From contig UCAU01000018.1 in assembly GCA_900470445.1 (NCBI GenBank), positions 30,123 to 94,122 on the forward strand: DNA of 64,000 nt, given 5' to 3'. The position numbers and the translations under genes are program-made. Shown one piece after another: positions 54,226-62,841 of this stretch. Source of the DNA: Hyphomicrobiales bacterium. Its GTDB lineage: Bacteria; Pseudomonadota; Alphaproteobacteria; Rhizobiales; Devosiaceae. Numbering within the stretch: position 1 is the first letter of the stretch; each line of letters opens with the position of its first letter. The notes beneath the pieces were generated by a model. That model was not told where the DNA came from and searched no databases. It saw only the letters and a program-made list of their open reading frames with translations.

Positions 54226-55128
54226 ATGACACAGGATACGCCTTCCACCGACCGGTTCTCCCACGATGCTGGCATTCTTGCGCAGGCGCTGCCCTATATG
54301 CAGCGCTATGAGGGCAAGACGGTTGTCGTGAAATATGGCGGCCATGCCATGGGCGATGCCCAGCTCGGCCAGGCCTTTGCCCGCGACATCGCCCTGCTCA
54401 AGCAGTCCAAGGTCAATCCCATCGTGGTGCATGGCGGGGGGCCGCAGATTGCCTCCATGCTGAAAAACCTGGGCATCGAATCCAAATTCGAGGGCGGCTT
54501 GCGGGTCACCGATGCGCGGACCATGGAAATCGTCGAAATGGTGCTGGCCGGCTCGATCAACAAAGAGATCGTGGCGCTGATCAATGCCGAAGGCGAATGG
54601 GCGATTGGCCTCTGCGGTAAAGACGGCAATATGGTGTTTGCCAAAAAGGCCGAGAAAAAGGTCAAGGACCCCGGCTCCAATATCGAGCGTGCGCTCGATC
54701 TGGGTTTTGTGGGCGAGCCCGTCGAAGTCGACCGCACCCTGCTTGACCTCTTGGCCCGTTCCGAGATGATCCCGGTGATTGCGCCGGTGGCGCCGGGCCG
54801 CGACGGCAATACCTATAATATCAATGCCGACACCTTTGCCGGCGCCATTGCCGGTTCGCTCGGCGCTAAGCGCCTGTTGTTCCTGACCGACGTGCCCGGC
54901 GTGCTCGACAAGGATGGCAAGCTGATCCCCGAGCTCTCGGTGCGCGAGGCCAAGGAGCTCATCGCCGATGGCACGATTTCGGGCGGCATGATCCCCAAGG
55001 TGGAAACGTGCCTCGAAGCGCTCGACAATGGCGTGGAGGGTGTCGTGATCCTCAACGGCAAGATGCCCCATGTGGTGCTGGTCGAGCTGTTCACCGAATT
55101 CGGCGCCGGCACGCTGATCGTGCGCTAA
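54226..55128 (+). CDS. argB: Acetylglutamate kinase
   Basis: A 300-aa kinase that phosphorylates N-acetyl-L-glutamate in arginine biosynthesis. [11 protein letters not shown] (catalytic Lys), [33 protein letters not shown] and [21 protein letters not shown] are the expected motifs. The start at 54226 ([11 protein letters not shown]) is the first Met with the family N-terminal pattern; an extended frame upstream lies over the sigma promoter. In related genomes argB follows engB directly; here they are 3.8 kb apart. Confidence 0.96.
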   Translation: MTQDTPSTDRFSHDAGILAQALPYMQRYEGKTVVVKYGGHAMGDAQLGQAFARDIALLKQSKVNPIVVHGGGPQIASMLKNLGIESKFEGGLRVTDARTMEIVEMVLAGSINKEIVALINAEGEWAIGLCGKDGNMVFAKKAEKKVKDPGSNIERALDLGFVGEPVEVDRTLLDLLARSEMIPVIAPVAPGRDGNTYNINADTFAGAIAGSLGAKRLLFLTDVPGVLDKDGKLIPELSVREAKELIADGTISGGMIPKVETCLEALDNGVEGVVILNGKMPHVVLVELFTEFGAGTLIVR

Positions 55129-55149
55129 CCGCTCCGCACGGGACAAGAA

Positions 55150-55180
55150 AAAGGCCGCCCAATGGGCGGCCTTTGCTTTT
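55150..55180. terminator. Bidirectional terminator between argB and MFS gene
   Basis: AAAGGCCGCCC / GGGCGGCCTTT forms an 11-bp stem with a three-base AAT loop, with T residues after it on the plus strand (TTTGCTTTT) and T residues from the AAAAA stretch on the minus side. It lies between convergent genes. Confidence 0.85.
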
Positions 55181-56681
55181 ACACCTCAATGGGCACATGC
55201 CGGGCGGGTGCACCCTGGCCATGGCCCTGCCCGCCGCCGCTTTTGAAGAAGGGCACCAGCAACAGGACCAGCAGGAAACTGGCCACCTGATACCAGAGGG
55301 CAAAACTGGCCGCGTCGGTGAAGACTGCATGCGGGGCGTTGCCGGCGGCAAAGCCGGTGGCGAGTGAGCCGAAGAACATTTCGCCCACCAAAGCCACGCC
55401 CAACGCACCGCCCACCTGCTGGAAGGCCTGCAGCGCGCCCGAGCCGGCGCCCGCATCGCGATGGGGCACATTGCGCAACACCAGCTGGAACAGCGAGGAG
55501 AAACCCAGGCCCAGCCCGATACCGGCCAGCAAGAGCGGCGGCAGGAAGCTCCAATGGTTGATGCTGTCGCCGGAGCCGGCAATGATGAAATGCAGTGCGC
55601 CGATGCCACCGGCCAGCAAGGCCCCCGAAGCCGCCAGCCGGCCGCGCAGATAATGCGAGCCGAAGCGGCCGGCGATCAGGGAGGCAACCAATACGCCGAC
55701 CGAGAAGGGCGTGTTGGTGAGACCCGATTCGAGCGGGGTGAAACCGAAGCCCGATTGCAGGAAGATCGAGATCACCATGAACATGCCCGGAATGCCCGAG
55801 GCGAAGACGGTGATGACGAAGGCGCCGAACATGAAGTCGCGATTGGCGATCAGGTCGAAATTGAGCAATTGCGGCAGGCCGGCCTTGGCACGGGCGCGGG
55901 TCCACAACACGAAGGCCACCAGCAGCACGAAGCCGGAAGCGATCATGGCGAAAGCCCAGAGCGGCCAGCCATAGGCGCGGCCTTCGATGATCGGGAACAC
56001 GACGCAGACCAGGCCCAGGCCGAACAGCACGATGCCCACGAAGTCGTTCTTGAGCGCGGAATGGCCGGGCAGGCGCGGGATCAGGAAATAGCCGGCAATG
56101 ACGGCGGCGATGCCGACCGGGATATTGACGAGGAAAATCGGCTGCCAATCCATGCCGAAGAGCTGCGCTGAAATCAGCACGCCGCCCAGAATGGGACCGC
56201 ACACCGCGGCAAGCCCGGCCGAGAGACCGAACAGCGAGAAGGCCTGGCCGCGTTCATGCGGGGGGAAGGTGACGGTGGCGATGGCCAGCACCTGTGGCGT
56301 CATCATGGCGCCGGCCAGGCCCTGGATCACCCGGGCAATGATGAGAAATTCGATATTGGGCGAGAGCCCGCAGAGGGCCGACGCGGCGGTGAAGCCGGCA
56401 ACGCCCCAGAGGAACATATGGGTGCGGCCCACAATATCGCCGAGTCGGCCAAAGGGCAGCAGGCCCAGCGCGAAGGCCAGCACATAGGCGGCGATGACCC
56501 ATTCGATCTGGCTATCGGTGGCGCCCAGCCCCTCGCGCATCGAGGGCAGAGCGACATTGACGATCGTCACATCGATCAGGTTCATGAAATTGGCGATGAG
56601 CAGAATGAACAGGGCCAGCCAGCGGCGCGGATCGGGCGCGGCATGGACTGGATGTTGGGCGGGAGAAGACATGACAGTCAT
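55179..56681 (-). CDS. MFS multidrug efflux transporter (DHA2/EmrB-QacA family)
   Basis: A 500-aa transporter with 14 predicted helices. The N-terminal LIDVTIVNVALPSMREGLGATDSQIEWVIAAYVLAFAL contains the D-T-I-V-N-V-A-L-P motif of the DHA2 family, and GRLGDIVGRTHMF the A-motif between helices 2 and 3. The start at 56681 (MTVMSSPAQ) overlaps the TetR gene by four bases (ATGA), so the TetR gene is first in the operon. It probably exports a lipophilic cation or antibiotic. Substrate is unknown. Confidence 0.93.
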   Translation of the reverse strand: MTVMSSPAQHPVHAAPDPRRWLALFILLIANFMNLIDVTIVNVALPSMREGLGATDSQIEWVIAAYVLAFALGLLPFGRLGDIVGRTHMFLWGVAGFTAASALCGLSPNIEFLIIARVIQGLAGAMMTPQVLAIATVTFPPHERGQAFSLFGLSAGLAAVCGPILGGVLISAQLFGMDWQPIFLVNIPVGIAAVIAGYFLIPRLPGHSALKNDFVGIVLFGLGLVCVVFPIIEGRAYGWPLWAFAMIASGFVLLVAFVLWTRARAKAGLPQLLNFDLIANRDFMFGAFVITVFASGIPGMFMVISIFLQSGFGFTPLESGLTNTPFSVGVLVASLIAGRFGSHYLRGRLAASGALLAGGIGALHFIIAGSGDSINHWSFLPPLLLAGIGLGLGFSSLFQLVLRNVPHRDAGAGSGALQAFQQVGGALGVALVGEMFFGSLATGFAAGNAPHAVFTDAASFALWYQVASFLLVLLLVPFFKSGGGQGHGQGAPARHVPIEV

Positions 56682-57295
56682 CCTTGAGGAGAAACGGGGT
56701 TGAGTACGAAGGCGCGCTCCAACTCGCCCAGAACCTGGTCGAGCGAGGCGCGGAATGAAGTCCATTGACGCCAATAGTCGGACAAGGCGCCGGTGGTGAT
56801 CAGGGCTGCGGCCGCTGGATCAATGTCGTTTCGGAACGAGCCGTCTTCGACACCGCGGCGAAATATTTCGACAAACTGCAGCCGCCAGAAATCGTAGAGC
56901 GGGGTGATGATCTCAGCGATGACCGGGTCGCGCCGGGCGCGCTCCACCATCTCGGTCAACACGATACTGAGGTCGGGCATGTCATTGACGATTTCGCGGA
57001 AGTCGTCAAATTCCAGTCGCAGCACCTGTAGTGCCGTCTTGCCCTGGCGGTTTTGCCGCAACGCCTGCGCCTTGAAATCGTCGCGCAGCGTCTCGGCGAC
57101 CAGCGCGATCAGCGCCTCCTTGGAGGGCACATGATAATGCAGGGTCGCGACATTGATGCCGACGCGGGCAGCGATATCGCGGGTGCGCAGGCCCTCAAGT
57201 CCTTTTTCGACGATAATGGCCCGCGCCGCCGCCGCAATGGCCAGCCGCCGGTCACCGCCGCTTTCGCGCCTGGCGCTGATTTGTTCCACACTCAT
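56678..57295 (-). CDS. TetR/AcrR family transcriptional repressor of the MFS exporter
   Basis: A 205-aa regulator. The HTH reads GLRTRDIAARVGINVATLHYHVPSKEALIALV (about residues 35-66). The C-terminal sensing domain has no family name evident. The gene is coupled to the exporter. A likely operator with inverted repeats lies 41 bases upstream of its start (57336-57361), fitting autorepression. Confidence 0.92.
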   Translation of the reverse strand: MSVEQISARRESGGDRRLAIAAAARAIIVEKGLEGLRTRDIAARVGINVATLHYHVPSKEALIALVAETLRDDFKAQALRQNRQGKTALQVLRLEFDDFREIVNDMPDLSIVLTEMVERARRDPVIAEIITPLYDFWRLQFVEIFRRGVEDGSFRNDIDPAAAALITTGALSDYWRQWTSFRASLDQVLGELERAFVLNPVSPQG

Positions 57296-57335
57296 AGGCT
57301 CATCCCGAGATTTCGCGGACGGCTATAAACCTGTT

Positions 57336-57361
57336 TTGATTACCAATCAATCATTTGATTG
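57336..57361. promoter_or_regulatory. TetR-type operator upstream of the repressor gene
   Basis: TTGATT (57336-57341) pairs with AATCAA (57345-57350), and CAATCA (57344-57349) pairs with TGATTG (57356-57361). Overlapping palindromes spaced three and six bases are common at TetR operators. The site is AT-rich within GC-rich surroundings and sits in the expected promoter position of the minus-strand operon. Confidence 0.7.
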
Positions 57362-57408
57362 AGAATATCTGATGCCGCTCGGACGGGACCTCTGCGCGTC
57401 CTTTCGGA

Positions 57409-57984
57409 TCAGGCGGTCAATGCGGCTTGCACGGCCTTGGCCACGTCCTCGGCCGGCGCGGCGGACACGACCAGCATGTCGCCCTCGCCCCGATAGCGCC
57501 CAAAGCGCTGGCGGAACTTGTACGTCTCACTTTCCCGCTCAAGCTCAAAGCCGCGCGTGAGCTGGCGCTCCACCACCAGCTCTGTGGCCTGATCGATATC
57601 GAGCGACGGCAGCAGGGTGATGCCATAACCGGTGTCAACCAATGCACGCGCCTCGGCGTAATCGTTCGACTCCACTTCGGCCGCCAGAAAACCCGAGGCT
57701 GTCACGAACACCAGGGGCCCCTCGGTTCGTGCCACCAGCCGCTGCGCCAGCAGCAGATTTTCGGCGCGATATTCCGCGTAGCTGGTCTCGCGAATGAAGC
57801 GGCCGATTTCGGCAATCCGCTCGCAAAACTGCAGATCGAGATCGATCAAGGGCCAGTTTAGCCTGTCCGCCAGCACACGCCCCAGAGTGGACTTCCCCAC
57901 CCCACCCGGGCCGAGCAGGAAGATGGTCTCGCCGGCGCGCCATGGCCGGCGAATGTCGATTTGTGGTGGCGGATTGGGAATCAT
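57409..57984 (-). CDS. Shikimate-kinase-like P-loop protein
   Basis: A 191-aa protein with Walker A GPGGVGKST at 25-33 and the DLDLQFCERIAEIGRFI segment resembling shikimate kinase, where Asp48/Asp50 occupy the place of the magnesium-side acid. The usual GGG substrate motif is replaced by FVTASGFLAAE, and the lid region is LTRGFELERESETYKFRQR. It is therefore an AroK-like kinase of uncertain substrate, not a standard AroK. The start MIPNPPPQID at 57984 is used; an extended frame to 58038 runs into the repeat. It is convergent with nothing and lies 113 bases from the TetR start. Confidence 0.75.
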   Translation of the reverse strand: MIPNPPPQIDIRRPWRAGETIFLLGPGGVGKSTLGRVLADRLNWPLIDLDLQFCERIAEIGRFIRETSYAEYRAENLLLAQRLVARTEGPLVFVTASGFLAAEVESNDYAEARALVDTGYGITLLPSLDIDQATELVVERQLTRGFELERESETYKFRQRFGRYRGEGDMLVVSAAPAEDVAKAVQAALTA

Positions 57985-58009
57985 GGGAGGCAAGGATATC
58001 GGGGCTCCC

Positions 58010-58118
58010 GCACCCCCACCCTTGATCCCTCCCCACAAGGGGGAGGGAGACGATGGGGCCGAGAGGGCTGGGCTTGCGCCTCCCTCCCCTTGATGGGGAG
58101 GGAACGAGGGTGGGGTGA
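58010..58118. repeat. G/C-rich inverted repeat, family A copy 3
   Basis: The left arm (58010-58049) reads CACCCCCACCCTTGATCCC and CCACAAGGGGGAGGGAG; the right arm (58079-58118) reads CCTCCCTCCCCTTGATGGGG and GAGGGTGGGGTG. It matches the sequences at 1251 and 31342 but with the two halves in the reverse order. Confidence 0.85.
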
Positions 58119-58145
58119 TGAGAGCCCCTAGGCCTTGGGTTGGCC

Positions 58146-58562
58146 TTACTGCTCGGCATAGGGCGAGCCGCCGCCCAGGCTGTCATTGGTGTGTTCGATC
58201 AGCAGGTCGCACAGGCATGCCGCGTCAGTGCAGGCATCGCGGTCCTCGATGAAGCTTCCGTAGCGCGGCGGATTGGCGTGGTTGGTTTCGGTGCCGGTGG
58301 CGTTTTCATAGGCGTAGACCGAGGCCATATCGTCCAGCCGCCCCATGCGCCAGAGGTCCGAATTGGCATCGCCGATCGAGTCGCACATCAGGATATGGGC
58401 CGGAATGGTGGGCGCGTCGCAACTGATGTCGGACAGCACGTCGTCATAGAACTCCTCCATTTCGGCGATGCGCTTCTCCACCGCGGGCATATCCACATTG
58501 CAGGATTGGGCGAAAGCCAATTGGGGAACGGCGAGGAGCAGCAGCGTGAGAGGCAGGCGCAT
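58146..58562 (-). CDS. Secreted Cys-rich protein of unknown function
   Basis: A 138-aa protein with a signal peptide MRLPLTLLLLAVPQLAFAQS. The mature part has six cysteines (in QSC, ISC, LMC, DAC, AAC and LC contexts), enough for three disulfides, and acidic and polar sequence such as EEFYDDVLSDISCDAP. No family is recognised. It is a likely periplasmic or secreted protein. It lies between the repeat and ilvA on the opposite strand, so it forms its own unit. Confidence 0.75.
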   Translation of the reverse strand: MRLPLTLLLLAVPQLAFAQSCNVDMPAVEKRIAEMEEFYDDVLSDISCDAPTIPAHILMCDSIGDANSDLWRMGRLDDMASVYAYENATGTETNHANPPRYGSFIEDRDACTDAACLCDLLIEHTNDSLGGGSPYAEQ

Positions 58563-58752
58563 CGGGCTATCCTTGTTGGCGCAGGGCCGTTGATATTGGG
58601 GACGAAGTTAGTGGCATATTGTGGCGCTTTGTTCAGCCCCCACACCAATATTTCCATGGCGGCAAGTGGGCTGCGGACGCTTCGGCCTGTGCCGGCCTTG
58701 ACAAGCAGCCGATCTGCGAGCCCCTCTGCGCCAGACCATCGGAGTGCCCATT

Positions 58753-60276
58753 ATGCAGGACTATGTCCGCCGCATCCTCACCTCATCCGTCTATGAGGTT
58801 GCCGAGGAGACGCCGCTTGAAAAAATGCAGCTATTGTCGGCGCGGCTGGGCGCCGAAGTGCTGCTCAAGCGCGAGGATATGCAGCCGGTTTTCTCCTTCA
58901 AGATCCGGGGCGCGCATAACCGCATCGCGCAGTTGAATGCCAGCGAGCGCGCCCGTGGCGTGATCTGCGCCTCGGCGGGCAATCATGCGCAGGGCGTGGC
59001 GCTTTCCGCCACGCGGCTGGGCATCCGCGCCGTCGTGGTCATGCCCACCACGACCCCGGCCATCAAGATCGGCGCCGTGCGCCGGCTCGGTGGCGAAGTC
59101 GTGCTGTTCGGCGATGGCTTCGACGCGGCCCGCGCCCATGCGGCGGAGCTGGCCGAGCAGCATGGCTATGTCGTAGTCCACCCGTTCGACGACCCCGATG
59201 TGATTGCCGGCCAGGGCACGATCGGCATGGAATTGCTGCGCCAGCATCCGGGCGAACTGGGCGCCATATATGTGCCAGTGGGTGGCGGCGGGCTGGCGGC
59301 CGGCATTGCCGCTTTCGTCAAATTCCTGCGGCCCGAGATCAGGGTGATCGGGGTCGAGCCGGAAGAAGCCGCCAGCATGAAGGCGGCTATCGCCGCGGGT
59401 CATCCGGTCGCGCTCGACCAGGTGGGGCTGTTTGCCGATGGGGTGGCCGTGCGCGAGGTGGGTACCGAGACTTTCCGAATCTGCCGCGAACTGCTCGACG
59501 ACATCGTCACTGTCACCGCCGATGAAATCTGCGCCGCCATCAAGGACATCTTTGACGACACGCGGGCGATTGCCGAGCCGGCCGGTGCGCTGGCTTTGGC
59601 GGGCCTGCGCAAGCAGGTCGAGCAGGGTGCGGCACCCGCTGGCGCGCTGGTCGCCATCAATTCGGGCGCCAATGTCAATTTCGACCGGCTGCGCTATGTG
59701 GCCGAACGGGCCGAAATCGGCGAGCGGGCCGAGGCGCTGTTCTCGGTGGAAATTCCTGAACGGCCGGGCAGCTATCGGGCCTTCATGCGCCTATTGGGCC
59801 AGCGCTCGATCACCGAATTCAACTATCGGTTTGCCCATGACAGCACAGCCAAGATTTTCGTCGGCATCAAGCTGAGCCGTGGCGATGCGGAAAAGCACGA
59901 AATCATCAGCCTGCTCGAAGAGCACGGGCATGGGGTGATCGACCTGACCGACAATGAAGTGGCAAAGCTGCATGTCCGCTACATGGTGGGTGGACGCGTG
60001 GCCGATCTCGAACACGAAACGGTCTATCGCTTCCAGTTTCCCGAACGGCCGGGCGCGCTGCTCAAATTCCTCGAAGGACTGCATGACGGCTGGAATATTT
60101 CGCTGTTCCACTATCGCAATCACGGCGCCGATTACGGCCGCGTGCTGATCGGGGTGCAGGTGCCGCCAGAGACACGAGCCGATTTCATCGCCCATATCGA
60201 GGCCATCGGCTTTCCCTATTGGGATGAAACCGACAATCCTGCCTATCGGCAGTTTCTCGATCACGAACGCGCATAA
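58753..60276 (+). CDS. ilvA: Threonine ammonia-lyase, biosynthetic
   Basis: A 507-aa PLP enzyme that deaminates threonine to 2-oxobutanoate in isoleucine biosynthesis. Lys50 in VFSFKIRGAHN is the PLP lysine. SAGNHAQGVALSATRLG and VPVGGGGLAAGIAAF bind the cofactor phosphate and carboxylate. The C-terminal third carries two ACT-like regulatory modules (SVEIPERPGSYRAFMRLL and QFPERPGALLKFLEGL), so isoleucine feedback is expected. The ATG at 58753 has CGGAG eight bases upstream. Confidence 0.95.
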   Translation: MQDYVRRILTSSVYEVAEETPLEKMQLLSARLGAEVLLKREDMQPVFSFKIRGAHNRIAQLNASERARGVICASAGNHAQGVALSATRLGIRAVVVMPTTTPAIKIGAVRRLGGEVVLFGDGFDAARAHAAELAEQHGYVVVHPFDDPDVIAGQGTIGMELLRQHPGELGAIYVPVGGGGLAAGIAAFVKFLRPEIRVIGVEPEEAASMKAAIAAGHPVALDQVGLFADGVAVREVGTETFRICRELLDDIVTVTADEICAAIKDIFDDTRAIAEPAGALALAGLRKQVEQGAAPAGALVAINSGANVNFDRLRYVAERAEIGERAEALFSVEIPERPGSYRAFMRLLGQRSITEFNYRFAHDSTAKIFVGIKLSRGDAEKHEIISLLEEHGHGVIDLTDNEVAKLHVRYMVGGRVADLEHETVYRFQFPERPGALLKFLEGLHDGWNISLFHYRNHGADYGRVLIGVQVPPETRADFIAHIEAIGFPYWDETDNPAYRQFLDHERA

Positions 60277-60463
60277 CAAGCGGGTTTGTCACACAATCGT
60301 CGCGGCTATTATGCCGGGATAAACCAGTAATGGCCTTTGCGGGCGCATTTCCGCCCATAATCGATTGCAATGGAAGCATTTAGAACCCATCTGCACGACA
60401 AGTCAGCGGTTCCTCCCGGAGCCGGTCACCATAAACAATATCGACAACAAGCCGGAGACGACG

Positions 60464-61684
60464 ATGAGGATAACCAAGAGCGTAAGCCTGATGCTGGTGG
60501 CCGGTGTGGCCAGTATCGGGGTGGTGCAGCCTTCCACGGCGCTGGAGGCCCAGGCTTTCCTGGATCGCGTCACCCTGGTCTACAAGACCATTGGCTATGA
60601 CCTCAGCTTCGGCGAAGGCCGGGTCGAGGGCGACAGCGTGATCGCCACCGGGGTCAAGGCTGGCATTGCCGGGCTCGACACGTTCGATCTCCCCACCGAA
60701 ATCACCTTTTCCGGCATTACCGAGCGCGACGATGGCGGCTATCTGGTGGATGAAGTTTCCATCCCCGATGTCGATGCCGAATTCGCCAAGAAGCCGGCCG
60801 GTCATGTGACGCTGTCCGACATCAAGATGGAAGGCCTCTATCTGCCAGGCGGGGAAACCGTGCCGGCCGAGGCGCTGCTGCAATTGGTGACTTCGGTCAG
60901 CACCGGCCCGCTTTCGGTGACCCGTGATGGCCAGGAGGTGTTCTCCTATGCGTCCTTCCTCGCCGGCTCGACCTTTACCCCGGCCCAGGGCGAACCAATC
61001 ACCGACCTGACCTCGCAGATGGCCATTACCGGGCTCAATGTCGATCTCTCCACCGTCAAGGAAGAAGACCCTGCCGCCGGTGCGGTCATCGAAGCGCTGG
61101 GCCTTGAGAGCCTGTCGGGCGATATCAACCAGCACCTGACCTGGTCGATGGCCGATGGTCACATGGTGATGGACCAGTTCCTGCTCGATTTCGCCGATGT
61201 GGGCGCACTCGACATCAATCTCGACGTCACGGGCCTAACCCCGGCGGCGCTTGAGCAGCTTTATGCGATGCAGGCTGCCGCCGCGGTGAGCGATCCGACC
61301 AGCGAAGAGGCGCAGTCCGCCCAGATGATGGCCGGCATGCAGTTGATGCAGGCCATTTCCATCGTTTCGGCCAAGGTGCGCTATGACGATGCCTCGCTTG
61401 CCGGCAAGCTGCTGGATTTCTTCGCCAGCCAGTCAGGCGGCGATCGCGCCACCTTCGTGGCCGGCATCAAGTCCATGCTGCCCACGCTGATCGACCAGAG
61501 CGGCATCCCGACGCTCAAGGATGTGGTGGTGCCCCCGGTTTCCGCCTTCCTCGATGACCCGCAGAGCCTTGAAGTCACCGTACAGCCGGAGAACCCGACC
61601 ACCCTACTGGTGCTGACCGCTGCTGCGGCCAACCCTGCCGGGCTGATCGCCGCGCTGGGCCTTGCCATCACCGCCAACGAATAA
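60464..61684 (+). CDS. Secreted protein of unknown function (406 aa)
   Basis: MRITKSVSLMLVAGVASIGVV begins a signal peptide; cleavage is near STALEA. The mature protein is acidic and rich in beta-strand patterns with repeated -TGLxVDLS- and -DIxLDVTGL- segments, about 180 residues apart, suggesting internal repeats of a large beta-sheet or lipid-binding fold. No family was recognised with certainty; it resembles some DUF2125-like periplasmic proteins only in general outline. The start at 60464 follows GGAGACG; longer frames upstream lack support. Confidence 0.8.
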   Translation: MRITKSVSLMLVAGVASIGVVQPSTALEAQAFLDRVTLVYKTIGYDLSFGEGRVEGDSVIATGVKAGIAGLDTFDLPTEITFSGITERDDGGYLVDEVSIPDVDAEFAKKPAGHVTLSDIKMEGLYLPGGETVPAEALLQLVTSVSTGPLSVTRDGQEVFSYASFLAGSTFTPAQGEPITDLTSQMAITGLNVDLSTVKEEDPAAGAVIEALGLESLSGDINQHLTWSMADGHMVMDQFLLDFADVGALDINLDVTGLTPAALEQLYAMQAAAAVSDPTSEEAQSAQMMAGMQLMQAISIVSAKVRYDDASLAGKLLDFFASQSGGDRATFVAGIKSMLPTLIDQSGIPTLKDVVVPPVSAFLDDPQSLEVTVQPENPTTLLVLTAAAANPAGLIAALGLAITANE

Positions 61685-61691
61685 TCGCTTC

Positions 61692-61716
61692 GGGCGGTCC
61701 GTATCGCGGGCCGCCC
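61692..61716 (+). terminator. Hairpin after the secreted protein gene
   Basis: GGGCGGTCC / GGGCCGCCC forms a nine-base stem with one wobble pair and a seven-base loop, eight bases past the stop. There is no U-run, so it may act in mRNA decay rather than as a true terminator. Confidence 0.45.
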
Positions 61717-61732
61717 ATTCAAGTGTTAGGTG

Positions 61733-61747
61733 AAACCGTCACGGTTT
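61733..61747. promoter_or_regulatory. 15-bp perfect palindrome before the HAD phosphatase gene
   Basis: AAACCGTCACGGTTT is symmetric around its central C and lies 17 bases before the ATG at 61765, next to TATATT at 61753-61758. It could be an operator for a dimeric regulator. No partner regulator is adjacent. Confidence 0.4.
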
Positions 61748-61764
61748 TGCACTATATTGGCGCC

Positions 61765-62469
61765 ATGAATGACATGACGCTCCCCGCCGCACGCAGTCTT
61801 TCCCACATTACCGATTGGGTCTTTGACCTCGACAACACGCTTTATCCGCGCGAGTGCAATCTGTTTGCGCAGATCGATGTGCGCATCACCCATTATGTGA
61901 TGGACCTGACCAAGCTGGATTTCGAGGCGGCACGGGCGCTGCAAAAGACCTATTATCGCGATTTCGGCACCACGCTGAACGGGCTGATGCTGCAACACGA
62001 GGTTGATCCCGACCATTTCCTCGCCAGCGTCCATGCCATCGACTATTCCCCGGTGGCCGAGCATCCCGATCTGGTCGCGGCAATCCGCGAATTGCCGGGC
62101 CGCAAGTTCATCCTCACCAATGGCGATGTGGGCCATGCCCGCGCGGTCCTCGCCCGGCTGGGGGGCAGTGACCTGTTCGAGCATGTCTACGATATCCGCG
62201 CCATGACCTATGTGCCCAAGCCGCATCGCGAGGCTTATGCCGGGTTCTTCGCCGCCCACGGGGTCGACCCGACCAGTGCGGTGATGTTCGATGACCTCGA
62301 AAAGAACCTGGTCGTGCCGCACGAAATGGGCATGGCGACGGTGCAGGTGGTTGCCGGGCCCGATTACGCCCATGAGCAGGTCGACGCGTGGGAACTGGGC
62401 CGCGGCGACAGTGCCCATGTGCATCACGTTACCGACGATCTGGCGCGGTTTTTGCGCGAGCGGCCGTAA
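61765..62469 (+). CDS. HAD-superfamily pyrimidine 5'-nucleotidase
   Basis: A 234-aa phosphatase. DWVFDLDNTLYPRECNLF has the HAD nucleophile Asp in motif I, FILTNGDVGHAR is motif II, KPHREAY motif III and FDDLEKNLVVPHEMGM motif IV. The SDT1-like group removes phosphate from pyrimidine nucleoside monophosphates. In Hyphomicrobiales this gene often stands near argB and dapD; here it is 6.6 kb from argB and no dapD is in the window. The start at 61765 (MNDMTL) gives the normal length. Confidence 0.9.
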   Translation: MNDMTLPAARSLSHITDWVFDLDNTLYPRECNLFAQIDVRITHYVMDLTKLDFEAARALQKTYYRDFGTTLNGLMLQHEVDPDHFLASVHAIDYSPVAEHPDLVAAIRELPGRKFILTNGDVGHARAVLARLGGSDLFEHVYDIRAMTYVPKPHREAYAGFFAAHGVDPTSAVMFDDLEKNLVVPHEMGMATVQVVAGPDYAHEQVDAWELGRGDSAHVHHVTDDLARFLRERP

Positions 62470-62472
62470 GCC

Positions 62473-62841
62473 CTACATGTTGTTCAGGTGCAAAATATTG
62501 CCGTCGGGGTCCTTGAACCAGACCATTTTGAAATCGCCGGCAATGTGGATATCGCCGCGCAGATCCATGCCTTCGTAATGCTCGAAGCTGACGCCGCGGG
62601 CGCGTAGATTGGCGACGATGTCCTCGATTTCGTCGCCCACGCCCCAGACCACGGCATTGGCCTTGTTGGTGCCGGCGAAGTCGGATTTGTAGACCACCAG
62701 CCCCGTCTTGCCGGTCTTGAATTCCATGACCATGTCGTCGGACTGGATCAGGGTCAGCCCCAGCACATGCTCGTAGAAATGCCGGGCCCGGGCCATATCG
62801 GTCACCGCCAGGATGGCGGCGGCGTCGAAATCCTTGAGCAT
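62473..62841 (-). CDS. VOC family protein (glyoxalase-like)
   Basis: A 122-aa vicinal-oxygen-chelate fold protein. The beta-alpha-beta pattern starts with AAAILAVTDMARARHFYEHVLGLTLI and ends HIAGDFKMVWFKDPDGNILHLNN, where the typical metal-binding Glu near the end is replaced by His in HLNN. Members include fosfomycin-resistance and glyoxalase proteins, but none is indicated here. The gene is convergent with the HAD gene by four bases. GGAGAG precedes its start. Confidence 0.87.
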   Translation of the reverse strand: MLKDFDAAAILAVTDMARARHFYEHVLGLTLIQSDDMVMEFKTGKTGLVVYKSDFAGTNKANAVVWGVGDEIEDIVANLRARGVSFEHYEGMDLRGDIHIAGDFKMVWFKDPDGNILHLNNM

